From: Devosia crocina | GTDB lineage: Bacteria > Pseudomonadota > Alphaproteobacteria > Rhizobiales > Devosiaceae | Reading direction: 5' to 3' | Assembly: GCF_900116545.1 (NCBI RefSeq) | Contig: NZ_FPCK01000002.1 | Coordinates: forward strand, 1 to 64,000 | DNA: 64,000 bases | Shown here: in pieces, positions 8,828-17,635 of the stretch | How the letters are laid out: every line of letters starts with the position of its first letter | Numbering within the stretch: position 1 is the first letter of the stretch | Made by a program: the position numbers and the translations under genes | Notes under the pieces: model-generated | Told to the model about the DNA's origin: nothing | Seen by the model: the letters and a program-made list of their open reading frames with translations, nothing else | The model's database searches: none

Positions 8828-11139
8828 CAGGCTGCCGGTAGGACGCGGCGTGTGCGGCGTTCGCCGGTCGTTTGGGTGATTGCCAGGGGCAGCGAGCGCA
8901 GCCGTCGGCCGGTAGCGTCGTAGATCGCATTGGCCAGGGCCGCTGCAACCGGAACGATGCCCGGTTCACCGGCACCGCCGGGCGGCTCGTCGCTCCGGAT
9001 TATATCAACGATGATCTCGGGTGAATCAGCGATGCGCAGCATCGGGAAGTCATGAAAATTGGACTCCTGCACCGCCCCGGCCTCGAGTGTGATCGAACTC
9101 ATGAGCGCGGTCGTCAGGCCAAAGATGATCCCACCCTCCATCTGGGCGATAACGGCGTCGGGATTAATCACCATGCCGACATCGATGGCGCAGAATACTC
9201 TATCCACCCGTAGCTCGCCGTCGGCGACGACACTGACCTCAACCACCTGAGCGACCACGCTGCGATAGCAATCTTCAATTGCGACACCTCGCCCGCGGAC
9301 GGGAGGCATCGGAGTGTCCCAAGCCGCCATCTCTGCCACGCGGTTCAGCACGGCGAGATGACGAGGACTATCGCGCAACAGAGCACGACGATAGGCGAGT
9401 GGATCGGTGCCGGTCGCGTGGGCACATTCGTCGACAAAGCTCTCGGTGAAAAAGGTGTTGAACGAAAAGCCGTTGGAGCGCCAGAAACCGATAGGCATAT
9501 GACTGGGCACGTTCTTGCTGCGCAGGCGCCGACTGGGAATTGTGTAGTGTCCCTTGTCGAGACCCTCTGCGGTGAGCATGTCGCCATCGGGACTTGGCGT
9601 GAACGGCAGATTACGACTGGCGATCGATTGCATGGCCGATTGAGCTGCCACCAGTGCGTCGTAAGCGAGCGGCTGGCCATCGCGACCCAAGGCAATCCGC
9701 AATTGCGCAGCAGCCTGGCTACGGAAGAGACCGCGGCCGATATCTTCCTCGCGCGACCAGATAACCTTTATCGGACGGCCGCGATGACGCGCGGCCAGAA
9801 AGGCTGCTTGGGCCACCACATCCTGATCGCTGCGGCGGCCGAAGGCGCCGCCATTCATGGTCACATTGCACGTGACGGAGCCGACCTGCACATCGGCCCA
9901 GCCAGCCCCGCGCTGCACGCCCTGGCGCACGGCGATAGGCGATTGCGTTGGCACCCAGGCTTCGGCCGTGCCATCGGAGCGGATGAGTACCGTGGCGTTC
10001 ATCGGCTCCATGCAGGCATGGGCGAGGAACGGAGCGGCGTATTGCGCCTCGACCACAGGACCGGCCCCGCCGGCAAACACAGCCTCGACATCGCCCTCGT
10101 CGAGGTAGGTATGCGGAGCTTCGCCGGCGAGGCCGGCCTCCAGGCGGCCTGTCATCACGGCGCTGTCGACGTCATCCGCATCGGTCGGGGTCCACTCAAT
10201 GTCGAGCTGGCGTGTGGCGAAGTCGGCCTGCCACCAAGTTGAGGCCACCACGGCAACCTGGCGATCATTGATGACGACGACATCGAGAACACCTGGCTCG
10301 GCGCGCACCATGGCCAGGTTGCGAATGCCGGCCACCATGGCGCCAAAGACCGGCGCGTGAACAATGGCGGCATGGAGCATATTGGGCAGGGTGACGTCGA
10401 TGCCGAAGACGGGTTCGCCCCGCACCTTGGCTGGCAGATCGACGCGGGGCTGCGAGCGACCGATCAGGCGCCATTCGCTTTCTGGCTTGAAGCTGGGATT
10501 TTGTGGCGGGGGCAGCACGGCCGCCTCGCGCGCTAGCTCGCCATAGGAGAAGGCGCGGCCGGAGGCTTCATGCCGAACAAAGCCTTCGACTGTAGTGAGC
10601 TGATCGGCAGGCACGCCCATGCGGGCGGCGCCAGCGGCGAGCAGCATCTGACGGGCGGCGGCTCCGGCGACCCGCATGGGGTGCCACATGGCCATGGTGG
10701 AGCCGGAGGCGCCGGTGGAAATGAAGCCTAACTGCCCGAGGATGCGCCGGCCGAGCCAGACGGCAGGACCGCTGGCATATTCGGGGCGGACACCGAGCAC
10801 GTTGAACCAATTGGCATAGGCCGGCAGCGGTTCGGTGGGGAACACCACGCTGATGCGATCATCGAAAGGAATATCGAGCTCTTCGGCAACAACCATGGCG
10901 AGGCCGGTATGGATGCCCTGCCCCATTTCGGTGCGTGGCACATTGACGACGACCCGCCCATCCTCGCCGATGGTTACGAAAGCATTCAGCGCAGCATGAT
11001 CGCCATCGACAAAGCCAAGTAGACCTTCGACATCAACTGTGGCGAGGTAGCCAACGCCGCCAACGGCGGCGACGAGGGCCGTGCCGCCGATGGCAGCACC
11101 GGTGAGCAGGAAAGTGCGACGGGACAGCAGACGTGGCAT
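8827..11139 (-). CDS. molybdopterin-binding subunit of a Tat-exported aldehyde/isoquinoline-type oxidoreductase
   Basis: 770 aa from the ATG at 11139, chosen for the AGGAG ten bases upstream and because it places a twin-arginine signal (LSRRTFLLTGAAIGG) at the N-terminus. Internal motifs fit the xanthine dehydrogenase large-subunit family of the IorB/CoxL-like type: GQGIHTGLAMVVAEEL, CNVTMNGGAFGRRSD, a C-terminal Glu-containing GGAGEPGIVPVAAA (molybdenum-site base). Aldehydes or N-heterocycles are typical substrates. The partner is the single [2Fe-2S] subunit next door; there is no FAD subunit, as in IorAB-type enzymes, which pass electrons to a membrane or periplasmic carrier. The substrate is unknown. 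Confidence 0.92.
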   Translation of the reverse strand: MPRLLSRRTFLLTGAAIGGTALVAAVGGVGYLATVDVEGLLGFVDGDHAALNAFVTIGEDGRVVVNVPRTEMGQGIHTGLAMVVAEELDIPFDDRISVVFPTEPLPAYANWFNVLGVRPEYASGPAVWLGRRILGQLGFISTGASGSTMAMWHPMRVAGAAARQMLLAAGAARMGVPADQLTTVEGFVRHEASGRAFSYGELAREAAVLPPPQNPSFKPESEWRLIGRSQPRVDLPAKVRGEPVFGIDVTLPNMLHAAIVHAPVFGAMVAGIRNLAMVRAEPGVLDVVVINDRQVAVVASTWWQADFATRQLDIEWTPTDADDVDSAVMTGRLEAGLAGEAPHTYLDEGDVEAVFAGGAGPVVEAQYAAPFLAHACMEPMNATVLIRSDGTAEAWVPTQSPIAVRQGVQRGAGWADVQVGSVTCNVTMNGGAFGRRSDQDVVAQAAFLAARHRGRPIKVIWSREEDIGRGLFRSQAAAQLRIALGRDGQPLAYDALVAAQSAMQSIASRNLPFTPSPDGDMLTAEGLDKGHYTIPSRRLRSKNVPSHMPIGFWRSNGFSFNTFFTESFVDECAHATGTDPLAYRRALLRDSPRHLAVLNRVAEMAAWDTPMPPVRGRGVAIEDCYRSVVAQVVEVSVVADGELRVDRVFCAIDVGMVINPDAVIAQMEGGIIFGLTTALMSSITLEAGAVQESNFHDFPMLRIADSPEIIVDIIRSDEPPGGAGEPGIVPVAAALANAIYDATGRRLRSLPLAITQTTGERRTRRVLPAA

Positions 11140-11149
11140 CGCGAGCTCC

Positions 11150-11617
11150 TCAGCTGCGGGCGCGCGAAGCTGCGGCGCGATGGATTGCGCGGCGAATACG
11201 CGGATACGTGCCGCAACGGCAGATGTTGGTGATCGAGGCATCGATATCGGCATCGGTGGGCTCTGGAACGCGTTCCAAAAGCGCCGTGGCAGCGACGAGA
11301 AATCCTGGCTGGCAGAAGCCGCATTGCGGCACCTGCTCGTCGATCCAGGCCTGCTGCACTATGGAAAGCGCACCATCGGGGCCGGCAAGTCCTTCGACCG
11401 TCACTATGCTGGTACCCTCGGCATCAGCGCAAGGCGTCACGCAGGACGGCGTCGAAACACCGTCGATGAGCACGCGGCACGCACCGCATTGGGCAACGCC
11501 ACATCCGTATTTAGGTCCGAGAAGGCCAAGTTCGTCACGCAGCGCCCAGAGTAACGGCTTATCGTTCGGGACGTCGATATCGGCGGACATGCCGTTGACT
11601 ATGAAGCGGACCATCAT
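11150..11617 (-). CDS. (2Fe-2S)-binding small subunit of the molybdenum hydroxylase
   Basis: 155 aa with two clusters. The plant-ferredoxin-type cluster has Cys spaced as CGVAQCGAC (residues ~39-47) plus C59, and the alpha-helical cluster has CGFC (~99-102) and CRCG (~134-137). This is the IorA/CoxS-type electron-transfer subunit, which takes electrons from the molybdenum site. First gene of the operon, 10 bp ahead of the large subunit. It has no signal peptide and should be co-exported on the partner's Tat signal. There are two adjacent ATG codons; either may be used. Confidence 0.95.
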   Translation of the reverse strand: MMVRFIVNGMSADIDVPNDKPLLWALRDELGLLGPKYGCGVAQCGACRVLIDGVSTPSCVTPCADAEGTSIVTVEGLAGPDGALSIVQQAWIDEQVPQCGFCQPGFLVAATALLERVPEPTDADIDASITNICRCGTYPRIRRAIHRAAASRARS

Positions 11618-11636
11618 AAACTCCCGTAATGTAGTC

Positions 11637-11652
11637 TATACGGTGTAGTATA
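11637..11652. promoter_or_regulatory. palindrome in the divergent tetR/oxidoreductase promoter region
   Basis: TATACGGTGTAGTATA has perfect TATAC/GTATA arms around 6 bases and sits 20 bp upstream of the oxidoreductase operon start. A TTGACA reads toward that operon at 11668-11663 on the minus strand, so a protein bound here would sit over the promoter. The TetR-family gene begins 58 bp away on the other side and is the likely binder. Confidence 0.5.
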
Positions 11653-11710
11653 CTTTTAGGGTTGTCAATGGCCTGCACATGCGTTCATAAGGAGCAGGAT
11701 CGGGGCGCAG

Positions 11711-12373
11711 ATGAAGACCATTGACGGAAAACCCTTGCCGCAGGTGATCGTGCGGGTGGCGATCGCCACCTTTGTCGAGCACGGCTACGAAAAGGCCTCC
11801 ATGGACGAAGTAGCTGCCCGTGCTTCGACGACCAAGCGCACGGTCTATTCCCATTTCGGCAGCAAGGACGCGCTGTTTCGAAGCGCGCTGGCCAAGGCTG
11901 TGGAGATGTTCCACAGCGAATTGCCTCGGCTCGAGGATGTCAGCGATCCCGAGGCGGAACTTTCCGCCTTCGCTCTAGGCTTCAGCCAGCTTTCGACCTG
12001 GAAAGGCGCGGTCCGCCTCCAGCGGGTGATCATGAGCGAGGCAGAGCGCTTCGTCGATCTTGGCGCCATGCTGCACCGCAACGTGATCGAAAAAGCCGAA
12101 GAGCTCATTGCCGACTATCTTCGCGCGGTCGAACGACACCGTGCCCCCAAAGTGCAGCAGAGGCCGGACGAAGCTTATGTCATGCTGGCCAGCCTTTTCC
12201 TCAACATGACGACCGCCCGGCAGCGCTTCGCCACGCTAATGCAAGCACGCCAACCCCTGCCCGACCATCCGCTTGCCAAGACGCCGCCCGATCTGGATGT
12301 CCCGGAGATCCGGCATGCCGTCGCTGTGTTTCTGCGTGGCGCAGGTTTTGCCCAATCCGATGATCGCACGTGA
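11711..12373 (+). CDS. TetR/AcrR-family transcriptional regulator
   Basis: 220 aa. The N-terminal TetR HTH spans residues ~8-55 (FVEHGYEKASMDEVAARASTTKRTVYSHFGSKDALF). The C-terminal domain has the AcrR C-terminal type pattern seen in many rhizobial proteins. It is divergent from the molybdenum hydroxylase operon and lies 12 bp ahead of the AraC-family gene, so it probably represses both its own operon and the hydroxylase. The inducer is likely a substrate-like aldehyde or aromatic, which is inference only. Confidence 0.92.
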   Translation: MKTIDGKPLPQVIVRVAIATFVEHGYEKASMDEVAARASTTKRTVYSHFGSKDALFRSALAKAVEMFHSELPRLEDVSDPEAELSAFALGFSQLSTWKGAVRLQRVIMSEAERFVDLGAMLHRNVIEKAEELIADYLRAVERHRAPKVQQRPDEAYVMLASLFLNMTTARQRFATLMQARQPLPDHPLAKTPPDLDVPEIRHAVAVFLRGAGFAQSDDRT

Positions 12374-12385
12374 CTGGAGATTTTG

Positions 12386-13294
12386 ATGACCTCACCGCTG
12401 CTTCGTGCCGTCACGGAATTCATCGACAGTCAGGGCGGTGGTGAGGGATATTTCCCCCTGCCCATGACTGGCGCGCATGTCATTCGCGCGTTTCGGGAGG
12501 TCGAGGCCAACCATTCGCTCTACCGCCCTTCACTCTGCGTGGTGGTGCAGGGTGAAAAGCAGTTTATGGTCGGAGACGAGAGCCTGCACTACGGCACCAT
12601 GCAAGCGCTGGTTGTCAGCGTGGACCTGCCGGCCTGCGGGCGCATCATCGCGGCCAGCCCGGAGTTGCCATTTCTCGGTGTGACCGTTGAGTTCGACCCG
12701 GCAGTCCTGCGCGACGTGCTCAACAGCATCGACGATCCTCCGCGCATTTCCGATCGCGACGGGCCGGCCATGTTCATCGCCGATGTCGAGGCAGCGCTGG
12801 CCGATTGCATCGTCCGGCTCGTCGGGCTCGCCGCCAACCCGCGCGCCATTCCGGTGCTCTACCCCGCCATCCTCAGGGAAATATACTATTGGCTGCTCAC
12901 CGGCCCGCATGGCAACGATATTTGCCGGCTGGCCCTGCCCGAAACGCATCTGGCCCGCGTGGCCAAGGCGATCTGGCTGCTGCGCGAGAACTTCGCGCAG
13001 GCCCTGCCGGTCGAGCGTCTGGCCTCGACGGCCGGCATGAGCTTGTCCTCTTTCCATCACCACTTCAAGACGTTGACCAGCATGAGCCCGCTGCAGTTCC
13101 AGAAGAAGCTGCGCCTGCTCGAGGCGAGGCGCCTGCTGCTTTCAGACGCCGTCACTGTCACCGATGCCGCCTACCGCGTCGGTTATGAAAGTACCTCGCA
13201 GTTCAGCCGCGAATACTCCCGGACGTTCGGCGTACCGCCCAAGCGCGACAGCATGAACCTGCGCGCAAGCGAGGTAGAACAGGCCTCAGCCTGA
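12386..13294 (+). CDS. AraC-family regulator with AraC_N domain
   Basis: 302 aa from the ATG at 12386 (GGAGA upstream; the TTG one codon earlier is less likely). The N-terminal cupin-like half carries YRPSLCVVVQGEKQ.MVGDE, typical of the AraC_N (YqhC-like) group that often controls aldehyde reductases. Two C-terminal HTH motifs (AGMSLSSFHHHFKTLTSMSPLQFQKKLRL, then DAAYRVGYESTSQFSREYSRTFGVPPKRD) complete the AraC domain. Cotranscribed with the TetR gene, and followed after 133 bp by an SDR gene that it may activate. Confidence 0.92.
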   Translation: MTSPLLRAVTEFIDSQGGGEGYFPLPMTGAHVIRAFREVEANHSLYRPSLCVVVQGEKQFMVGDESLHYGTMQALVVSVDLPACGRIIAASPELPFLGVTVEFDPAVLRDVLNSIDDPPRISDRDGPAMFIADVEAALADCIVRLVGLAANPRAIPVLYPAILREIYYWLLTGPHGNDICRLALPETHLARVAKAIWLLRENFAQALPVERLASTAGMSLSSFHHHFKTLTSMSPLQFQKKLRLLEARRLLLSDAVTVTDAAYRVGYESTSQFSREYSRTFGVPPKRDSMNLRASEVEQASA

Positions 13295-13427
13295 CGGCTG
13301 GAGGATCAGGCAAGTTTTCTCGAAGTTTCGGCATGGAGAGCCGACGCTTTGCCGGTCAAGTTGTCCTCACCAACACGGCCCGGCCCATTGCGGATAGGGT
13401 CTCGCACCCCAGGAGTGAGGAAAGACA

Positions 13428-14342
13428 ATGAGCAAGTGGACCACACAGAACATGCCCTCGCAGGCCGGCCGCACGGCAGTCGTGACCGGTACGGGCGGCA
13501 TCGGCTTTGAGGATGCACTGGCCCTCGCCAAGGCCAAAGCCAATGTCATTATTGCAGGCCGCAATCCCGACAAGGGCGCTGAAGCCGTCGCCCGCATTCG
13601 GCAGACCGCGCCGGGCGCTAGAATCCGGTTTGGCCAAGTGGATCTGGGGAACCTCGTCTCGATCGCCCGCTTCGCGCAACAGCTGGCCGCCGAGGAAGAC
13701 CAGGTGGATCTGCTCATAAACAACGCTGGCGTGATGATGCCTCCCAAGCGGCAGGTGACGAGCGATGGTTTCGAACTGCAGCTGGGTACCAATCACCTAG
13801 GCCATTTCGCCCTTACTGCCCACCTGCTGCCCCTGCTCAAGAAGGGTAAACGACCTCGTGTGATCAGCCTGGGCAGTGTCGCTGCCCGCAACGGCGCCAT
13901 CGACTTTGCGGACCTGCAGGCCGAGCGCGCCTATAACCCGATGAAGGTCTATAGCCAGTCCAAACTCGCCTGCATCATGTTCGCTTTCGAACTCAGCCGG
14001 CGCAGCCGGCAGGCGGGCTGGGGTATAGAAAGCCTTGCCGCCCATCCGGGCATTTCCCGCACCGATCTCATCCCCAACCAGGCGAGCCGCTGGAGCTTCA
14101 ACGGCATCATGCGCCACGCCATGCCCTTCTTGTTCCAGCCGGCCTCGCAGGGCGCCTTGCCGACGCTTTACGCCGCCACCGATCCGCAGGCGCAGGATGG
14201 CGGCCATTATGGACCCGACGGGCTCGGCGGCACGCGTGGCTACCCCACTCTCGAACGTCCACCCGAGCGAGCCCAGGATATCGCCGTTGCGGCCCGGCTG
14301 TGGGAGATCTCCGAACAGCTCACTAAAACAAGCTTCCGTTAA
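13428..14342 (+). CDS. short-chain dehydrogenase (retinol-dehydrogenase-like SDR)
   Basis: 304 aa classical SDR. The coenzyme loop TGTGGIG is at ~20-26, NNAGVM near 99, a catalytic Ser in SLGSVA near 143, and YSQSK (Tyr/Lys pair) near 171. The extended C-terminal part matches the retinol dehydrogenase/WW-oxidoreductase-like group, which uses NADP(H) on aldehydes, ketones or alcohols. The start follows GTGAGGAAAGACA. It stands downstream of the AraC regulator in the same direction and may be its target. Confidence 0.92.
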   Translation: MSKWTTQNMPSQAGRTAVVTGTGGIGFEDALALAKAKANVIIAGRNPDKGAEAVARIRQTAPGARIRFGQVDLGNLVSIARFAQQLAAEEDQVDLLINNAGVMMPPKRQVTSDGFELQLGTNHLGHFALTAHLLPLLKKGKRPRVISLGSVAARNGAIDFADLQAERAYNPMKVYSQSKLACIMFAFELSRRSRQAGWGIESLAAHPGISRTDLIPNQASRWSFNGIMRHAMPFLFQPASQGALPTLYAATDPQAQDGGHYGPDGLGGTRGYPTLERPPERAQDIAVAARLWEISEQLTKTSFR

Positions 14343-14870
14343 GGCGTAACCGCTTCACCAGCGCGAGACCTGGGCTTCGTGCTAGGCCCGGCCATAGCGC
14401 CGCAGCGGCATGGCGAACCAGTTCCTCCAGCGCGACACTTTGGCGCGAGCAATGTCGTTGCGGTTGCACGCGATGCGCATAGGCTCGATCCTCTCGATGG
14501 CGACGTCAAATTGCGCTCGCGACAATGCCTATGTGGTCCTGTGCAAGCACTTCGATACGGGGATCGATATCGTGATCGACTTCGTCTCGGGCGCCCTCGC
14601 CAACCACGTACTGACCGTCGCGACCAGCGAAGGAGGTTCGCGCCTAAGCGAGCCGCGCTTGCGCTATGTACAGCCTGGCACGATGCCGGGTTATGAGATC
14701 GCAATCCGGGCTCGATCCACTCCCCGCCCTTCACTCCGAGCGTCTCACCGGAGAAGAGTTTTTTCGGCCCGCTCAGTGTTTCCCCATCGATATTGGAACT
14801 GTCATATTTCCGAAACACGACTGTCACGGGGGCTACATAGCGTCCGCCCGACCCGAACCCCGGAGGCAAA
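14343..14870. other. 528-bp intergenic region before the alkaline phosphatase
   Basis: No gene is supported. A plus-strand frame from about 14494 to 14700 reads like protein for ~60 residues (NAYVVLCKHFDTGIDIVID and onward) but has no good start and runs into the next gene in the wrong frame, so it could be a gene remnant. The right-hand end holds the PHO box and the phosphatase leader. Confidence 0.45.
14799..14827 (+). promoter_or_regulatory. PHO box upstream of the alkaline phosphatase
   Basis: CTGTCAT at 14799-14805 and CTGTCAC at 14821-14827 are exactly 22 bases apart, with a weaker unit (CCGAAAC) at 14810. This is the 11-base phasing of PhoB direct repeats in alphaproteobacteria. It lies 43 bp ahead of the phosphatase ATG, so phosphate starvation control by PhoB is strongly suggested. 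Confidence 0.75.
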
Positions 14871-16355
14871 ATGTTTCGTCGCACCTTTACGTCAACTCTT
14901 GCTGTCGCGCTCTGCGCAAGCACGGCAATGGCCCAAGACCTGCCGCAGGCCAATTCGGAATATTTCACCGCTGCTCAGGAGCTCCTCGCCGAACGTATCG
15001 CTGCGGAAAATAACACCAGGCCCGCCAAGAACGTGATCCTGTTCGTCGCCGACGGTATGGGCGTTGGCACCAATTACGGCATCCGCCTCTTCGAGGGACA
15101 GCAGCAGGGAATGCTGGGCGAAGAGCACAATCTTCCTCACGATCTTTTCCGCCACTCGGCTCTTATCAAGACCTACAACATCAACGCCCAGACCCCTGAC
15201 TCGGCCCCGACTGCCGGCGCAATGAACACCGGCGCCAAGCAGGTGTTCAACACCATCAACCTTGATGAAACCGCAGTCTTCGACGACTGCTCCAGCGAGC
15301 AGCCGCTGGCGCTGTTCTCGGAGATGATGTCGGATGCCGGGCGTTCCGTCGGCTTCGTTGCCTCGCCGTCGGTGGCTCACGCCACTCCGGCTGCTGTTTA
15401 TGCCCGAACTGCGAACCGCAACTGGTTCCACGATGCGCCTGAAGGCTGCCGCGACATCGCGACCCAGCTTGTTGACCAGATGGAGGCTGGCGTCATCGAC
15501 GTCGCGCTCGGTGGTGGCGCCCGCGACTTCGCCGGTGAAGGCGTAGCCGTCGAAAAGGGCACCGGCCGCCGCCCCGATGGTCAGAACCTGCTCGAGCGTA
15601 TCGCAGGCCTTGACGTGCAATATGTTTTTGACGCTGAAACCCTTGCGGCGTCTGATCGCAGCCAGCCCGTGATCGGGCTTTTCGCTAATGCCGACATGGC
15701 TTACGAGCATGACCGTCCGGACACCGAGCCATCGCTGACCGACATGACGATTGCGGCCATCGAGCATCTGTCGACCAATGAAGAAGGCTACTACCTCATG
15801 GTGGAAGCTGGTCGCGTCGATCATGCGCTGCATGGCGGCAACGCCTACCGCGCTTTCGAAGACGGCGTGCAGTTCGCTGAAGCAATTCGCGCTGCCCAGG
15901 AAATGGTCGACGAGGACACCCTGATCATCGTGACCGCCGACCACGAACACGTCATCAGCTTCCAGGGCTATTGCGGCCGCGGCAGCTCGGTGGTGGGCCT
16001 TTGCATGGACATCTCTGATGATCAGATCGAGCATTCGGGTGAGCCTGTGCTTGCAGCGGACGGCCTGCCCTACACCGTCGTGACCTTCGGCAACGGCGCC
16101 GGTTCGGTTCTGATCGAACAGGAAGATGGCACCTATTCGGGTTCACGTCCGGAACTGACCCAGGAAGAAGTCACCGATCCCGATTACCTGCAGCAGGCCC
16201 TGATCCCGATGACCTCCGAAACCCACTCGGGTGTCGACGTTGCCCTTTGGGCCACCGGCCCTTGGGCGCACCTGTTCGGTGGCACCATGGATCAGGAAAC
16301 CATCTTCCACGTCATGCACCATGCCGTTTTCGGTGCACAGGACGCCGCACAGTAA
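14871..16355 (+). CDS. alkaline phosphatase (PhoA superfamily)
   Basis: 494 aa, periplasmic: signal peptide to about AMA-Q (residue 22). The metal ligand Asp61 sits in ADGMG, the phosphorylated Ser111 in TPDSAPTAGAM, then EAGRVDHALHGG and TADHEH supply further Zn/Mg ligands. It hydrolyses phosphomonoesters to release phosphate. Length and motifs fit a full-length, active enzyme. A PHO box lies just upstream and an intrinsic terminator follows the stop. Two or more zinc ions per active site make the neighbouring metal-transport-like genes worth noting. Confidence 0.95.
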   Translation: MFRRTFTSTLAVALCASTAMAQDLPQANSEYFTAAQELLAERIAAENNTRPAKNVILFVADGMGVGTNYGIRLFEGQQQGMLGEEHNLPHDLFRHSALIKTYNINAQTPDSAPTAGAMNTGAKQVFNTINLDETAVFDDCSSEQPLALFSEMMSDAGRSVGFVASPSVAHATPAAVYARTANRNWFHDAPEGCRDIATQLVDQMEAGVIDVALGGGARDFAGEGVAVEKGTGRRPDGQNLLERIAGLDVQYVFDAETLAASDRSQPVIGLFANADMAYEHDRPDTEPSLTDMTIAAIEHLSTNEEGYYLMVEAGRVDHALHGGNAYRAFEDGVQFAEAIRAAQEMVDEDTLIIVTADHEHVISFQGYCGRGSSVVGLCMDISDDQIEHSGEPVLAADGLPYTVVTFGNGAGSVLIEQEDGTYSGSRPELTQEEVTDPDYLQQALIPMTSETHSGVDVALWATGPWAHLFGGTMDQETIFHVMHHAVFGAQDAAQ

Positions 16356-16378
16356 ACTTTGTTCTCACAACGTTTAGA

Positions 16379-16403
16379 GGGGCCGCTTTGCCGGCCCCTT
16401 TTT
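16379..16403 (+). terminator. intrinsic terminator of the alkaline phosphatase gene
   Basis: A GGGGCCG / CGGCCCC stem with a 6-base loop is followed directly by TTTTT. It lies 24 bp past the phosphatase stop and separates it from the next transcription unit. Confidence 0.9.
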
Positions 16404-16410
16404 CATCCAA

Positions 16411-16430
16411 CTGTCACAAAACTCGACAGC
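16411..16430 (+). promoter_or_regulatory. PHO-box-like repeat before the metal-transport-like cluster
   Basis: CTGTCAC at 16411 is followed 11 bases later by CTCGACA, a weaker match in the right phase. It lies between the phosphatase terminator and the gene at 16474. One unit is good and one degenerate, so PhoB control of this cluster is plausible but unproved. Confidence 0.45.
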
Positions 16431-16473
16431 GCTTTTGGTAGAACCCGAGCCTAAACCGGCAAAGGAGTGTTTC

Positions 16474-16911
16474 ATGAACCGACGCGGATTTCTTGCTACC
16501 GCCAGCGGCGCGGTGCTGGCAGCCCCTTTCCTCACCAGAACAACGCTGGCTGCAGAGCCGCGAGTACGCCTGCGCGAACTCTACAATAACGATATGAGCT
16601 TCACCGAATTTGCCACTGAGAACGAGGGCATCCGCGTTGCCATCGAGGGCTTCATGGCGCCCCCTCTCAAGGCCGACTCGAGCTTCTACGTTTTGACTAA
16701 CCGCCCCATGGCAGTGTGCCCCTTCTGTTCGGACGCGGCTGAATGGCCCAACGACATTCTGGCGGTTTATGCGCAGCGCGTGGTCAACGTGATCCCGTTC
16801 AACGTCAAGATCATCACCCGCGGCACCCTGTCTTTGGGGACTTACACCGATCCTGAACTGGGTTTTGTCAGCCGCGTGCGCTTGATGGATGCGGTGCAGG
16901 AACGCGCCTGA
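16474..16911 (+). CDS. Tat-exported small protein (DUF3299-like)
   Basis: 145 aa from the ATG at 16474 (AAAGGAG upstream). A twin-arginine signal, NRRGFLATASGAVLAAPF, leads to a mature domain of ~115 residues with a CPFC motif (VCPFCSDAAEWPNDIL, around residues 81-96). Overall it resembles the DUF3299 group, which occurs beside FtsX-type ABC transporters; this is a resemblance call. First gene of a unit with an ABC ATPase, an FtsX-like permease and a PCuAC-fold protein, so it probably works with them in the periplasm. The CPFC cysteines may bind metal or cycle as a disulfide. Confidence 0.7.
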   Translation: MNRRGFLATASGAVLAAPFLTRTTLAAEPRVRLRELYNNDMSFTEFATENEGIRVAIEGFMAPPLKADSSFYVLTNRPMAVCPFCSDAAEWPNDILAVYAQRVVNVIPFNVKIITRGTLSLGTYTDPELGFVSRVRLMDAVQERA

Positions 16912-16954
16912 CGCCAGGCCAACTCGAACCTAAGCAAATGGCGGGCGCGCTGCG

Positions 16955-17635
16955 ATGACCCTGGGCCTCACGATCAACGCGCTTGCAGTCACCGCTGCCT
17001 CCGGGCGCATGCTGCTCGATGTGCCTAAGCTCCACCTTGCTCCCGGCTCCTGCCTTGGCGTGCGGGGCCCGTCCGGCGCCGGCAAGTCCACCTTCTTGTT
17101 CTCGCTGGCTGGCTTGATCGAGAACGCCAGTGGCGCCGTCACCTGGGGCGAAACAAACCTGCTGCAAATGCCGGCCGGAGCGCGCGCCGCCTTTCGCCGC
17201 CGATCGGTGGGCATGGTGTTCCAGGATTTTCTTCTTTTTGAGGAATTGTCTGCCTCGGCCAACGCCGCTCTTTCCGGCGCCTATTCTGACCCCGCCCACC
17301 AAAAGGCGATCGAAAGCAAAGCAGAAGAGGTGCTGACCCGGCTCGGTATCTCTCATGGCGCGCGCACCGTGGACAGTTTTTCCGGCGGCGAGCGCCAGCG
17401 CGTCGCCATCGCCCGGGCGCTTGCATCAGATCCGGCCGTTATTCTGGCCGACGAGCCGACCGCGAGCCTTGATCGCAAAACGGCTGATGCGTTGATCGAC
17501 GATCTGCTTGCGCTGGTGCGCGACACCGGCAAGACGCTGGTCGCCGTCAGCCACGATCCGGCCGTCTACACCCGCATGGATCGCGTTATCGAGATCGTCG
17601 ACGGACGCATCGCTACCGATGAGGCGGCCCGATGA
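16955..17635 (+). CDS. ABC transporter ATP-binding protein (LolD/MacB type)
   Basis: 226 aa with Walker A GPSGAGKST (residues ~38-46), a Q-loop in VFQDFLLF, signature FSGGERQRVAIARAL (~141-155), Walker B ILADEPTAS and an H-loop VSHD. The type (single domain, ~225 aa, followed by an FtsX-like permease) is that of LolD/MacB/FtsE transporters, which move substrates out of the membrane or transmit force rather than import. Its stop overlaps the permease ATG (ATGA). The substrate is unknown. Confidence 0.93.
   Translation: MTLGLTINALAVTAASGRMLLDVPKLHLAPGSCLGVRGPSGAGKSTFLFSLAGLIENASGAVTWGETNLLQMPAGARAAFRRRSVGMVFQDFLLFEELSASANAALSGAYSDPAHQKAIESKAEEVLTRLGISHGARTVDSFSGGERQRVAIARALASDPAVILADEPTASLDRKTADALIDDLLALVRDTGKTLVAVSHDPAVYTRMDRVIEIVDGRIATDEAAR

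Noticed and set aside
14410-15036. 208-codon ORF overlapping the phosphatase start
   Set aside because: It runs into the phosphatase gene in the wrong frame and has no ribosome binding site. A remnant is possible in its first part, noted as intergenic.
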